Shown: positions 35,437-45,800, numbered from the stretch's first letter. The stretch is DNA of 64,000 nt from Streptomyces sp. 1222.5 (GCF_900105245.1 NZ_FNSZ01000001.1:3038001-3102000), one strand, 5' to 3'. The notes: a model not told the origin generated them from the letters alone. A program made the numbers and translations.

Positions 35437-37755
35437 ATGCCGCAAGTCGGGCGTCCTGGGAGACCTTGGGGTCCCATCAGGGCTGAGAGACAAGAAGCCA
35501 AGGCCCTAGCAGAGTTCCTTCGGCAGCTAGTGGACTCCAGTGGGAAAACCTTGAAGGACATTGCTGCCGAGATACCCATCTCTCGGGCGCAAGCAAGCCA
35601 AAATCTCAGCGGGAAAATTCCGTCTCATGAGTTCATATTGGCTTTGCTCAAAGCCACAGTTGCCGACCCGCTAATTCGTGAGCGTCGGCAAGGTAAAGCC
35701 ATGTCTCTGTGGACAGAGGCATCCGCGCCGCGAGCTAAGCCAACGCGAACAAGTGCAGGAGTTGCCGCGAAGCCTCGTATCGAGGTTGAAACTTACGACC
35801 AACTAGTACGCGCTCTTGAGCGTCAAGCTGATCTTGAAAGAGCTCGCGGAAATTCTCAAAACTTGATCATGGTCATGCTCGGGATGCTTGATCAGCTTCA
35901 GCGTAAGGTCAATGACCTTACGCTGAAGAATGAACAATTGGTGGCCAATCGAGCGTCCGCCGGCGAGATCGAGGAGACGCGACTGCGACTCGAAAGAGCA
36001 GAACAGCAGCGCGAACGGGCCGAATTGGAACTGCAGCGCGCTCAGGAGAAACGACGGCAGGCTGAGCAGCTTGCTGCACTCGTTCAGCAGCAAGTTGCAC
36101 AACTCACTGATGAACTCGATCGACTGCGCAAATCCAAAGATCTGAGCGAATCGGACACCGATTCGACAACCATGGATGATCCGCAAGCACTCGATGATGA
36201 GGCAGCTGACATTGATAATGCGCTCGATCGAGCAACTGCCGTAAATGACAGTGATGATCAAACTCTTCACCGAATAGCCCAAGAACTGTCCGATGATGAG
36301 CAAATATCAACTCAAGTAACTTCGCCAGTCGGGGAGAGCGGCGAGGCCGCATACTTCACAGTCGAGCCGACCGGGCGATTGCCTCAGGGAGACTTCTCAA
36401 GCCCGAGAGTTATAAGCGCCACGAAGCAGGGTAAGACCCACGCCACTCCCCCTCACGACTTTGAAGCGGAGGCGCTAGCCCTCGGTTGCATGCTAATTTC
36501 AGCCGACGCGGCGGCCGATATCGTAGAGGTCGTTGGATCGGAAGATTACTATCACGCCGCACATCAATTGATTCACGAGACTGTGGCTGCCATGTACGCT
36601 CGGCGCGAAACCGTTAACCCAGAAACGGTAAGTGCAACGCTGGAAGAGAACGGGAAACTGTCCCAGGCGGGAGGAATGACTTACCTGCATAAATTGGTCT
36701 TAAATGCACCCACAGATCTTAGTGAGGGTGAGGCTCACGCTGAGACGGTACACGAGCAGGCCGTACTCCGCCGCCTAATCGATGCTAGTTCACACATATC
36801 ACAGCTCAGCTATTCTTCAGAGCGTGACGTTCAAGAAATAATCGAAACAGCACAAGCTGAAATATCAGCTGTGGCGCGGCACCGAGGTAAGCCAGATTAC
36901 TCGGCACTCGGTGACATCATGGAAGGCACACTAGACGAAATTGAGGGCATAGGGAAACCTGAATCCCACATCCTGGGTCTTTCTACCGGCTTGCCTGACC
37001 TTGACGTCCTCATCAATGGGCTGCAGCCAGGGAAATTGACTGTTGTTGCCGCCGGTACAGCAATGGGAAAGACTACTTTCGCTACGGACTTGATCCGTGC
37101 CTGCGCAATTCGAGAGAATACACCAAGCCTCTTCTTCTCTCTACAAACGGGCAGAAATGAAGTCGCAACTCGCATTCTTTCCGCTGAAGCTAGAGTAGCC
37201 ATACATCACATGCAGTCAGGCCTCATGACAGATGAGGACTGGACCCGACTAGCCCGCGTCATGCCGCAGGTTACTGGCGCACCTCTCTTTATAGATGATT
37301 CATCAAGCCCGCCAGTCGAAGAGATCAAAGCCAAGACCCGGCGATCAGTTGCAGATAGCGGCGTGCGATTGGTGGTAATTGACTCTGTGCAGCTCATACA
37401 GCATGAGAGTGAAAGCGCGGAGGAACTACGTTTCTCGGCAAACCGAATTTCCCGGGATCTCCGCTTGATGGCCCGTCACCTTGACGTTGCGGTCGTTGCC
37501 ATCAGCGAGCTGGAGCTGACGCCAAACAGGCGGACAGATCTCCAGCCAACGACTGAAGATCTGCGAGAATGGCAGTCCCTTGAACAGAATGCCGATGCGG
37601 TCATACTCCTTCATCGGGAAGATGCCTACGAAAAAGAGTCGCCGCGCGCGGGCGAAGCAGATTTCACGGTTGCCAAGAACAGGACTGGTCCTACGGGACG
37701 CATCGTTACCGCCTTCCAGGGCCACTATTCTCGTTTCGCTAGCCTGAGTCAGTAA
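35437..37755 (+). CDS. HTH - coiled-coil - DnaB-like helicase fusion protein
   Basis: A 772-aa protein of unusual architecture. Residues 1-75 are a regulator-type HTH (LKDIAAEIPISRAQASQNLS). Residues 115-235 form a long Glu/Gln/Arg-rich coiled coil, and 236-330 an acidic linker. Residues 340-450 match the DnaB N-terminal domain (FEAEALALGCMLISADAAAD). From about 515 comes the RecA-type helicase core with Walker A AAGTAMGKTTFATDLI, FFSLQTGRNEVATRIL, Walker B VVIDSVQLIQH, LREWQSLEQNADAVILL and the terminal KNRTGPTGRIVTAF. GC is clearly lower than in the neighbours, and codon 422 is TTA (36700-36702), implying bldA dependence. The role is unknown: regulator-controlled helicase of an element, or a decoy/effector against phage replication. 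Confidence 0.88.
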   Translation: MPQVGRPGRPWGPIRAERQEAKALAEFLRQLVDSSGKTLKDIAAEIPISRAQASQNLSGKIPSHEFILALLKATVADPLIRERRQGKAMSLWTEASAPRAKPTRTSAGVAAKPRIEVETYDQLVRALERQADLERARGNSQNLIMVMLGMLDQLQRKVNDLTLKNEQLVANRASAGEIEETRLRLERAEQQRERAELELQRAQEKRRQAEQLAALVQQQVAQLTDELDRLRKSKDLSESDTDSTTMDDPQALDDEAADIDNALDRATAVNDSDDQTLHRIAQELSDDEQISTQVTSPVGESGEAAYFTVEPTGRLPQGDFSSPRVISATKQGKTHATPPHDFEAEALALGCMLISADAAADIVEVVGSEDYYHAAHQLIHETVAAMYARRETVNPETVSATLEENGKLSQAGGMTYLHKLVLNAPTDLSEGEAHAETVHEQAVLRRLIDASSHISQLSYSSERDVQEIIETAQAEISAVARHRGKPDYSALGDIMEGTLDEIEGIGKPESHILGLSTGLPDLDVLINGLQPGKLTVVAAGTAMGKTTFATDLIRACAIRENTPSLFFSLQTGRNEVATRILSAEARVAIHHMQSGLMTDEDWTRLARVMPQVTGAPLFIDDSSSPPVEEIKAKTRRSVADSGVRLVVIDSVQLIQHESESAEELRFSANRISRDLRLMARHLDVAVVAISELELTPNRRTDLQPTTEDLREWQSLEQNADAVILLHREDAYEKESPRAGEADFTVAKNRTGPTGRIVTAFQGHYSRFASLSQ

Positions 37756-38207
37756 AATCGAACGTTTCTCAACTCCTATCTAAGTGGCGGTTTCCTCGGG
37801 GTCAAATCATGTCTCCGACAGTGGCGCCGGCGGCGCGGGGCGGGTAGCGCCCCCAACCGTGGGCAGGTCACGAACAGTGGCCCCGTGCGCCTTATGGTGC
37901 ACGTGGGTCGTCATTGGCCACTGCCGAGCGTCCTCCGCCAGCCCAGGGACGGCCCAGCTTCTGCGCGCCCAGCTAACGGCGAGCATCCTCGATGCACCCG
38001 GTCTGACCCTCAGTCGACGACAGTCAGCCACGACGGTGAGAACGCCGACCGATCACGCACGCGTGTGTCTCGCTGCACCCCTACGAGCCTCAGCCACGCT
38101 ACCGGCTCCGTCGACCAGAGCAAGTCACGACAGCTGACCCGTGATAACAGCGCGTAAGTCCTCAGCGCTGTCATAACAGGGAAGAAGGGGGAAAGCGGGA
38201 TAGGAAT
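37756..38207. other. Gene-free stretch after the fusion gene
   Basis: About 450 bases. Short open frames here have no ribosome site, codon bias or recognisable motif. GC returns to near the genome average. Confidence 0.5.
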
Positions 38208-38780
38208 TCAAATCATACTGAATCTACAGAAAAACCCTTCCCCTCTCAGAAACTCTTCGTACGTATCGACAACAGGGCCGGAAATGATTCTCCGAACCGC
38301 GTATTCCTTAGCTTGAGCAGGGCTCTGAAGCGGCACGGCATCCCAAACGCGATCGGCAACGTAGGCCAGCCTAACGGACACCTCGTCAAATTGCTCAAGA
38401 CCAATAGTCGGATTTCTCTGTTTACTTGCCCTGCGAAGCGCACCCTCAGTGAAGCCCCGACTGGAATAAATTATTCCTCGCTCGACACCCAGGTCTAGTA
38501 GCTTGCCAACGAACCCATCGACAGTTTCGATCGTGACCCTGCGCCCACGGCGCTTGGCCTCGACGACGAGACGGGTTGGTGATCCCGCAAACGTCCCCTC
38601 AACCAGTACATCAATTTGCCTTCCCACCTCACTAAGCAATCCCTTGATCTTCGCATTGTGTGTAACCGATGCGCTCTCTTCTAAGGTGCCCACCAACTCC
38701 TTAATTCGCTTCTCGTACGCAAGCCAAAGAGCTTCTCTATCTGGTTTAGGCTGAACTTGTCGGGTCCGTCGAACTGTCAC
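38208..38780 (-). CDS. Solitary PD-(D/E)XK restriction endonuclease-like protein
   Basis: A 190-aa protein. The nuclease core reads GRQIDVLVEG (Asp57), then RLVVEAKRRGRR (Glu74, Lys76), and a helix with KLLDLGVERGIIYSSRGFTE, the spacing seen in Mrr/type IV-like restriction domains. Residues 1-45 are a helical N-terminal part. No methylase or specificity subunit is adjacent, so it may target modified DNA or act as an effector for the neighbouring helicase fusion. The start is a GTG at 38778-38780 with GGGAGAG upstream. It is somewhat AT-rich and probably foreign. Confidence 0.82.
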   Translation of the reverse strand: MTVRRTRQVQPKPDREALWLAYEKRIKELVGTLEESASVTHNAKIKGLLSEVGRQIDVLVEGTFAGSPTRLVVEAKRRGRRVTIETVDGFVGKLLDLGVERGIIYSSRGFTEGALRRASKQRNPTIGLEQFDEVSVRLAYVADRVWDAVPLQSPAQAKEYAVRRIISGPVVDTYEEFLRGEGFFCRFSMI

Positions 38781-39246
38781 AGCTCTCCCTTAGCCAGTTC
38801 CGGTGTCATCTCGTTGCCCTACCCAATCGTCGATCCTCACTTCGTGAGGCCGTCGACGGTCTCCAACGCTTCCTATCGACCGCGGACCTCGAAGGTTCAC
38901 TGATCGTGTTTCACTCCGCCAGGCAAGCTAGCAGGGGGGACTGACAGCGGGATAGGGGAGGGGAGTTGCAGGAAATCACCTGCCGAAGCCTCACCGCTGC
39001 CATTCGCTCAGGTCAGCATCCAGACCGGCGGCTGGTGATCGCAGCTTCCCAAGGCGAGAGGCGGCACTCAGGCGTCGATGTCCCTCTCGACCGCATCGAG
39101 AGGGACATCGACGTAAGACATGCGCCGGATGTACTGACCGCGTGCGCGTGGGGCCCCGGGTGCCGCCTGCCATGCGCTCTCCCCTGCGTCTGCACAGGCA
39201 CGCACGCTGGTTATCGACAGGTGAGCCGGACTGCCGGGGGTGGACG
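38781..39246. other. Gene-free stretch holding a long hairpin
   Basis: No credible gene. The main feature is the 18-bp perfect inverted repeat at 39073-39113. Confidence 0.5.
39073..39113. repeat. 18-bp perfect inverted repeat
   Basis: CGTCGATGTCCCTCTCGA (39073-39090) and its exact reverse complement (39096-39113) are separated by CCGCA. There is no T-run on either side. It is among the longest perfect hairpins noticed in the window. It could be a bidirectional terminator, a structured RNA, a replication or recombination site, or a protein-binding site. Confidence 0.85.
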
Positions 39247-39438
39247 GTGGGCGAGTGGAAGCAAGGGAAGTGCGGTTGGCCAACGGCAGCTGGCGGTCGC
39301 TGCCAGAACGAGACAGTCAAGGGCACATCGCGCTGCTACCGCCACCAAGGTGACTGGACGAAGCGCGGCCAAGCCGAGCTGAAGAAGAGGGCGAGCAAGC
39401 GCCACAAGAAGTGGGCCGGAGCCGCGGTGAGTGTCTAA
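39247..39438 (+). CDS. Small Cys/His-rich hypothetical protein
   Basis: A 63-aa basic protein from a GTG at 39247 (GEWKQGKCGWPTAAGGRCQN follows). The pattern C-x8-C-x9-C-x2-H (CGWPTAAGGRC ... SRCYRHQG) resembles small zinc-knuckle motifs of the CGAxTxxGxPC-xn-CxxHGG kind often found in phage-derived proteins. The tail is Lys/Arg-rich. Longer frames begin in unrelated sequence. The ribosome site is weak, so the start is uncertain. Confidence 0.5.
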   Translation: MGEWKQGKCGWPTAAGGRCQNETVKGTSRCYRHQGDWTKRGQAELKKRASKRHKKWAGAAVSV

Positions 39439-39668
39439 CTGCGTGACAATGCCGACGAACACCGGCGGAGGAGCGCGACCCTCTATGGACCATCAGCGCA
39501 GGCGCGACGCGCAGCAGCCCAAGACAGCACCCCCGTCCCAGTTGCTTCGGGAGCAAGCGGTCCATGGGCAAAGTGCGGCTCTCCCGCACCCCATGCACCC
39601 AGCTCTCTGGCGTAGAACAGCCGTCTGCAGCCATGCTGAACTAAAGGTTGTCCCGTATGAGGTGTGAG

Positions 39669-40299
39669 TTATCCAGTGAGAGCCAGGTTGTGCAGCCGGG
39701 CGATGCCGAGCATGGCCTGGTGAACTCCGTCGCCTTTGAGCCGGCAGTCCCGCAGGATCTTCCAGTATTTCAACCGCGACAGGGCGTGTTCCACGCGCGC
39801 TCGTGCCCGGCGATGGACGGCGTTCTCTGCCTCCTGCGACGGGCTGAGGTGGCTCTGGCCTCGTCGTTTGCGGTGCGGGATGAGGAGGCCAGTGCCTTGG
39901 TAGCCGCCGGCGGCGAGGGTCGGGGCGCCGCGGCAAACCCGATCGATGCCGGACTCGGCGAAGGCCCGGCAGTCGTTGCGGCTGCCGGGCAGCGGGAGAC
40001 CGATGGCCACGACCAGGCGGCTGTTGGCGTCGATGACGACCTGCAGGTTGGTCGAGTACCGGTAGTTCTTGCTGGATGCGGCGACACCGCGGTCGCGGGT
40101 GGGTACCAGGGTGCCGTCGACGATGTAGACGGTGTCCTTGCGGGGCCGACGCGCGGGCGAGATGGCCAGCAGCGGTGCGAGATGGCTGCACCGGGTCGCA
40201 CGAGCTCCGGTTTCTTCTCGTGACTCGCCCCGGTGGCCTGGGCGGGTGAAGTCCCAGAGCCCGTCGTGCCGAACTCCTTGGTGTCACCATCGACAGGCC
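39669..40299 (-). pseudogene. IS5-like DDE transposase remnant
   Basis: The frame from 40299 down to the TAA at 39669 encodes the C-terminal two thirds of an IS5-family transposase. It holds KDTVYIVDGTLVPTRDR with the first catalytic Asp, NYRYSTNLQVVIDANSRLVV, LPLPGSRNDCRAF with the second Asp region, and the last helices ARVEHALSRLKYWKILRD. A stop codon cuts the frame upstream and no start or N-terminal domain is left. GTTGTCCCGTATGAGG near 39649-39664 may be one surviving terminal repeat; no partner was found on the other side. Confidence 0.8.
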
Positions 40300-40583
40300 T
40301 GTCGGTCACCCCACCGTTGCGGGCCGTATCTTCCGTCTTATTCGTGTGCGATCTTGGATGCGACGCCCGTCGAGCGTAAAGGTGAAGCTAGCGTTCGTCT
40401 GTGTGCCGCCAACTGCAGGAATGAGACCGCGCCCTCAGGGTTGAGGAAAAGAACGCGCTGCTGGCCGCTATGGTCCAACCTCTGGCGAGCGCCAACCGCG
40501 GCGCAGCGGTGCAGCCCAATGAAACGAGTGCACTGCGTGGGCTGGGGGTGACATTCCGACGTTGATGAAGGGCGTACCTCTCC

Positions 40584-42851
40584 TCACCTGGGCGGAAGCA
40601 ACGGCGTCAGGAACCGGCTCGGCTCACCGTGCCAGGTGATGGCGAGTGCGTCACGGGGACGGGTCGCCGCGACGAAGAGCAGCGAGCGCGCCCGGTGCAG
40701 CTCTCGCTGATGACGGCTCGGATCCGTGTGTTCCCAAGCGTCTACGGAAGCGCGGGGAACGAGCCCCTCGGCCACCCCGGCGATGATCAGGCAGCGGTAC
40801 TCCAGTCCCTTGAAGCGGTACATGGTGCCGATGTGGACGCCCTGGTCGCCGCGCGGCCCATCCGGTGTGATTTCCGTCGGCGTGATGCCGCGGCGGGCGA
40901 GGCGGTCGGCCAGTTGGGTGACCATGTCGTTGGTCGGGACGCAGATGGCCGTGGACTCGCGGGGGACGTCGTGCCAGGCCCGCAGCTGCTCCACGACGAG
41001 ATCCATCTCCTCGTCCCAGCTCCGGGCGCCGCGCAGCGAAGGGGGCCGACCATGGAGGACCGATCGGTATCCAGCGAGTGTGTCGACGTCGCCGTCGAGG
41101 TCGTCGTAGTCGACGTCGTCCAGGACCCGGACGGCGGCCCGGAGGATTTCCCGGGTCGTGCGGTAGCTGAGGGTCAGTCGGGAGGAACGGCCGCGGATGT
41201 GGACGCCCAGGCTGCCGAGGGTGACCTGGTTGTCGTAGATCCGCTGGTGGGTGTCGCCGACCAGGAAGATGTCGTCGGGGGCGGCGGGCGCCATGGCGCG
41301 CAGCATCTTCCAGTGGGCGGGGCTGAGGTCCTGGGCCTCGTCGACCACGATGTGCCGGTAGCGGTGGTTCAGCCGGGCACCGGAGCCAGCCTCGACGTGG
41401 CGGTTCTCAGGACCGCCGCGTTCCTCGCGTTCCTCCGACAGCCGGTCGATCCTGGCCCGGCGGGCGGTCTCCAGCCGTGCGGCGCGCTCCGCGACCTGCC
41501 GGTGTGTCTCCAGTCCCTTGGTCTCCAGACGCTGGGTGAAGCGTTCGGCGAGCTGCCAGATGCCGGCACGTTCGACGCGGGTGACGCTGCGGCCTCGCCC
41601 GGCCCGCCGGACGGTGAAGTACTCGCTCCTGGACGTCACCGCCTGGCCGAGGATCACCTGGTTCCACTCGTCGCTGAGGAACTCGGCGCTCCAGCGGGTC
41701 TCCCCGGCCTCCACCAGCAGCGCCCGCCACTCGCGCAGCGCGGCCGTGTCGTCGATCCGCCGCTTCGCGTTACCCGGGTCGGCCTCGCTGACGATGCGGG
41801 TGGCGAGCTGGTCGACATGGGTGATGTCGACGCGGGCCAGCACCTCGGGTCCGCCGAGGGAGAGCAGCCGGGACCGCAGGTCCGCGGCGAGGTTCCGGTT
41901 GAACGTGGTGAGCAGGACGGGCCTGGTGCGGCCGGGCGGGAGCTGTCGCACCAGATGGCACACGCGGTGGAGGGCGACGATCGTCTTGCCCGTCCCCGGG
42001 CCGCCGCCGACCCGCGCGGGGCCCAAGTAGCGCCGGTGGACCAGCTTCTCCTGGGTGGGGTGCAGGAAGACCTTCCAGCGTCCGAAGTCGCCCTCCTCCA
42101 GGATGCTCTGCAGTGATTCGTCGTCGGTGATCACCACGGTCTGGGAGCGGTCGAGCGCCGCCTGCCAGTCGTCGGTGTCGAGGTTCTTCTCCGGCTCGGT
42201 CACGGCGACGGGCGCGGTGACCAGTTCCATGACCTCCTGGTACGGGACGCCGTCGCGCAGCCGGAGGAGGACTTCCCCGGTGTGGCGGGGGGCGTATTCG
42301 GCGAGACCGAGCAGTTCGTCGTCCGTGGTGAGCTTCCGGACGAGCGGGATGAGCGGCCCGGCGACGCCGAGGTCCGCGAGCTGCTCGTCGGTGTACGCGG
42401 CGAAGAGGGGCTTATCCGCAGGCTCCGGTACGCCCGAAGGCCCCTGCGCGTCCGCATGCTCCGGCGTGAGTTCACGGCGGAGCGCGCCCTCCTCGACGAC
42501 CTGGAGGTCGACGTACTCGATGGCGCCGGTGATGTGGTTGATGCCGTAGTTGAACCGGTCCAGGTTCTGGTGGACGTGGCTGCGGTGCTTGACCGAGACG
42601 AGCAGCCAGTCGTCGCCGCCGAGGCGGATCATCAGGGCCCGCCACTCCCGGTTGACGCGCGCCGACCAGAGCCGGTCGTGGCCTTCCAACTGCTTGAGCT
42701 GGAACCCGGGGGCATCGGGGTTGCGGCGGAAGTCGTGCTGGAACTTGTAGAACGCCCCGAGGACCGCGCGGTCCAGCCTGACGATTTCCTTGTCGGCCTT
42801 GTCGAGCAGGCGCAGGGTCACGCCCGTCCTCGGCGTGCCGGTGACCGTCAT
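40584..42851 (-). CDS. UvrD-like superfamily 1 helicase with N-terminal RelE/ParE-like domain
   Basis: A 755-aa protein from the ATG at 42849-42851, which overlaps the upstream helicase stop (ATGA). Residues 12-118 resemble a RelE/ParE toxin fold: FYKFQHDFRRNP, QLEGHDRLWSARVNREWRAL, and DWLLVSVKHRSHVHQNLDRF. A linker (about 148-215) is followed by the SF1 helicase, with Walker A VGGGPGTGKTIVAL at 281-294, HIVVDEAQDLSPAHW (motif II) and the C-terminal LLFVAATRPRDALAI. It is the last gene of the defence operon and probably acts on DNA intermediates. The RelE-like part may be a protein- or ribosome-contact module rather than an active RNase. Confidence 0.88.
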   Translation of the reverse strand: MTVTGTPRTGVTLRLLDKADKEIVRLDRAVLGAFYKFQHDFRRNPDAPGFQLKQLEGHDRLWSARVNREWRALMIRLGGDDWLLVSVKHRSHVHQNLDRFNYGINHITGAIEYVDLQVVEEGALRRELTPEHADAQGPSGVPEPADKPLFAAYTDEQLADLGVAGPLIPLVRKLTTDDELLGLAEYAPRHTGEVLLRLRDGVPYQEVMELVTAPVAVTEPEKNLDTDDWQAALDRSQTVVITDDESLQSILEEGDFGRWKVFLHPTQEKLVHRRYLGPARVGGGPGTGKTIVALHRVCHLVRQLPPGRTRPVLLTTFNRNLAADLRSRLLSLGGPEVLARVDITHVDQLATRIVSEADPGNAKRRIDDTAALREWRALLVEAGETRWSAEFLSDEWNQVILGQAVTSRSEYFTVRRAGRGRSVTRVERAGIWQLAERFTQRLETKGLETHRQVAERAARLETARRARIDRLSEEREERGGPENRHVEAGSGARLNHRYRHIVVDEAQDLSPAHWKMLRAMAPAAPDDIFLVGDTHQRIYDNQVTLGSLGVHIRGRSSRLTLSYRTTREILRAAVRVLDDVDYDDLDGDVDTLAGYRSVLHGRPPSLRGARSWDEEMDLVVEQLRAWHDVPRESTAICVPTNDMVTQLADRLARRGITPTEITPDGPRGDQGVHIGTMYRFKGLEYRCLIIAGVAEGLVPRASVDAWEHTDPSRHQRELHRARSLLFVAATRPRDALAITWHGEPSRFLTPLLPPR

Positions 42852-45800
42852 CGCTCGTTCTCCTCGTGCTCGTTCGTCGCCCCGGGTGCGTCGCCGTTCA
42901 CCAGCCGGGCGAGTTCGTCGGCGTCCCATTCCGTCGCGGTACGGACCTGCCAGCCCGCCTCCCGGTAGGCCCGGTCCCGTTGTTCGGCGTCGATGTCCCG
43001 TCCGGTCACCGGGTCCGGACGGTGTGCGAGGACGACGCCTACGCGCGGGGCGGGCCAGGCGAGTTCGGCGGGCCAGGCGGCTGCTCCCAGCTCGTAGCCG
43101 GCCTCCGGCGCGGGCAGACCCCGGTCGGCGAGCTCCCCGGCGAGTGCGGACAGCCCGGGATCGTCGACGAGGAACTCGACGACCTCGTCCCAGGCCGGAT
43201 CGCGTACGGCCGCGGGGGCCTGCTCGGCGGCGCCCGCTCGGTCCGTTTCCGGCACCGGCCCGTGCGCCACCGCTTCGTCCGCCTGGCGCTGCGAGGTGAG
43301 CCATCCGGCTCCCCCGGTGACCGCCAGTTCAGCCGGGTCGAATCCGGGCAGCAGGCCCGTCGTGAGCTGAACTCCGTCCCCCTCGCCCGCGTCGAGGAAC
43401 TGGAGCAGGTTGCTCCAGTACAGCCATGCCTGCCAGCGCCTGCGATGGGCGGCCTCGTCCGCCGCGGCCGTGTCCGTGTCGTCGTCGAGTACGGTCAGCG
43501 CCGTCCAGACCGCCCCGGTCTGTCCCCGGCGCAGGTCGAGCACGATGGTGAGCGGGCATCCCGATGTGTCCCGGGTCGCCATGACCTGGACGGCGCCGTG
43601 TCCCCCGGAGAGCCGCCGCCCGTGCAGCGCCTCGCCGATCCTGCGTGCGATGTCCTCGCCGTCGGCCAGGGCCCTGCTGGTCGCCGACACGGCGGCGAAG
43701 CCGGCGAGCGTGCTCTGGGTGCGCCGCCGCCACAGGCCGGGGTCGGGGTCGGTGAGGTAGCCGATCAGTGTGTCCACCGGGTTGGCCCACATCAGGCGTG
43801 GCAGGTCGCGGGTGTCTCCGGCGTGCATGCGCCGGTGGACGTCCATGGCGGCCTTCTGCGCCGTGTTCGGGTACGGCTTCCACGCGGGGTCGGCGGGCGG
43901 CCTGGCCTGCCCGGTCCAGGCCCGTACGTCGTCCCAGGTGAGCTGGAAGACCTGCCAGCCCTCGGTGCGCAGCCGGGTTCGCTTGGCCGTGTCCTCCTCG
44001 GCGGTGAGGTGCGCGGGGCTCGCGTGGTAGCGGTACCCGTCGAGGTAGACGGCGACGCGGCGGTCGTCGTCGGTGCTGCGGAAGACCACGTCCGGCCGGG
44101 TGAAGCCGAGCGGGGTCTGGGTCTCCATCCGCCATCCGCGGACGGTGCCGTCGGGCGCGGTGAAGCGCAGGGTGGTGTCCCTGGTGCCGTCGGCGGTGAG
44201 CGCGGTGCGGACGCTGACGTCGTCCACCTGCTCGGCCCACTCCAGCAGCCCGCGCCGGAAGAGTGCCTCCAGTTCGCTCTCCACCTGGAGGACCAGGGTG
44301 ATGTCCCGCGTGGTGGCGACCGGTTCGACGCTCCACCCGTCGGCGGTCCGGCCCAACAGGTCTCCCAGCATGTCCAGGGCGTGCTCGCGGGAGACCAGTT
44401 CGTACTCGCTGTCGGTGACGTGCCGCAGCAGGCAGCGGTGGCAGGCGGTCCGGCCCTGCGTCACGCACACGCAGGTCTCGACGACCTCGCGCGCGGCCTC
44501 CAGGACGCCCTTGAGTCCGTCCCGGTCGGCGAGGCGGTGCAGATACCCCGTGCCGCCGGGGAGGGTGTCGTAGAGCACCAGAAAGTGGCGGCGGTGCGCG
44601 GCCTCGCCGCCCTCGTCGGGCATGGAGTCGGTGACGACGGCGAGGTGGTCGGGGTCGCCGCCGTAGCTGCGGGCGATCCCGGCCAGCAGCAGCGCCTTGA
44701 AGGACGCGAGGCGTTCCTGGGTGTAGGCGGTGACGGCGGGGATGAGGATGCGCAGCGCGTCGGTGCGCAGTTCGTGGGCGAGCAGGACCCGTTCGCCCCG
44801 TCGGGCGGTGGCGGCATCGGCGCGCCGCCTGGGGCACCAGGGCCGGTGGTACCTGGCGGTCGCGGACGTGTCGCCCGCGTCGTGCGCGGCGGGTCCGCCG
44901 TCCGGGTCGGCGAAGCCGCACGCGTCGCACACCCAGAAGGGGTTGAGGCGGATCTCCCGTCCGGCGAAGGCCGTGTCGGTGCCGCCGTCCACCCGGGTGG
45001 CTCCGACGTTGATGTGGCGGATGTGCGCCTGGCGGGTGAACTCCCAGCCGAAGGTGACGTGTTGGTGTTTCCAGGCCTGTTCGACATCGCGCGCGTCGAT
45101 GTCGACGGCGGGGACGACGGTGTAGTGCCGTCGCTCCCGTTCGTCGCTGTCGTCGCGTACGCGGACGTCGTCGCGTTCGTCCCGGGAGGTGACGCGGCGC
45201 GGTACGAGCACCTTGTGCAGGCAGCCGACGTCTCCGATGGCCGCGGAGCGGCAGCGGGGGCAGAGTGAGGCGTCCTGTTCGGCCCGGTGGGTGCGGACAT
45301 GACCGCAGTCGGGGCAGATCCGCCACCAGAGCCAGGCCGGGCGGCCGGGGCTGCCGATGTCCAGTCCGGTGACGCGGTGCTTGTAGCCCTGCGCGTAGTA
45401 GTGGTTGCCGGGCGCGAGCTCGGTGAGGGCGAGGCGGGCGGGACGACGGTGGGGGATGGTCTTGTTGTGGTTCTCGCGCCGGCCGTCGGCGGTCTTCTCG
45501 GTCCAGGTGAGAGTGGCTTCGAGTTCGGTGGCGGAGTCGATCAGGCTGTAGTTGGGCAGCAGACCGAGATCGACGAGCGCGCCGTGCGCGGTGGTACGGG
45601 CGATGTCGCGGGCGACGCGTGACACGTCCCGGCGTTCGGCACGCAGTTCGCGGCCCTGCCGTTCGTGGTCGGGGTCGCCGGCGACGAGCAGTCCGTGCGC
45701 CCGGTCGATGGCCTCGGTCCGGCGCTGGAGTTCGGCGCGGCGGTCCTCCCAGCGTCGGCGCGCCGATTCCAGGGCACCGCCGAGTCCCTCCTCGCCCGGG

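Noticed and set aside
37784..38137. Open frame of 117 codons after the helicase fusion
   Set aside because: It has no ribosome site, irregular codon use, low-complexity composition and no recognisable motif.
40291..40304. 14-bp palindrome CGACAGGCCTGTCG near the transposase remnant
   Set aside because: It is too short to interpret and lies in decayed sequence; possibly part of the old IS end, but no partner was found.
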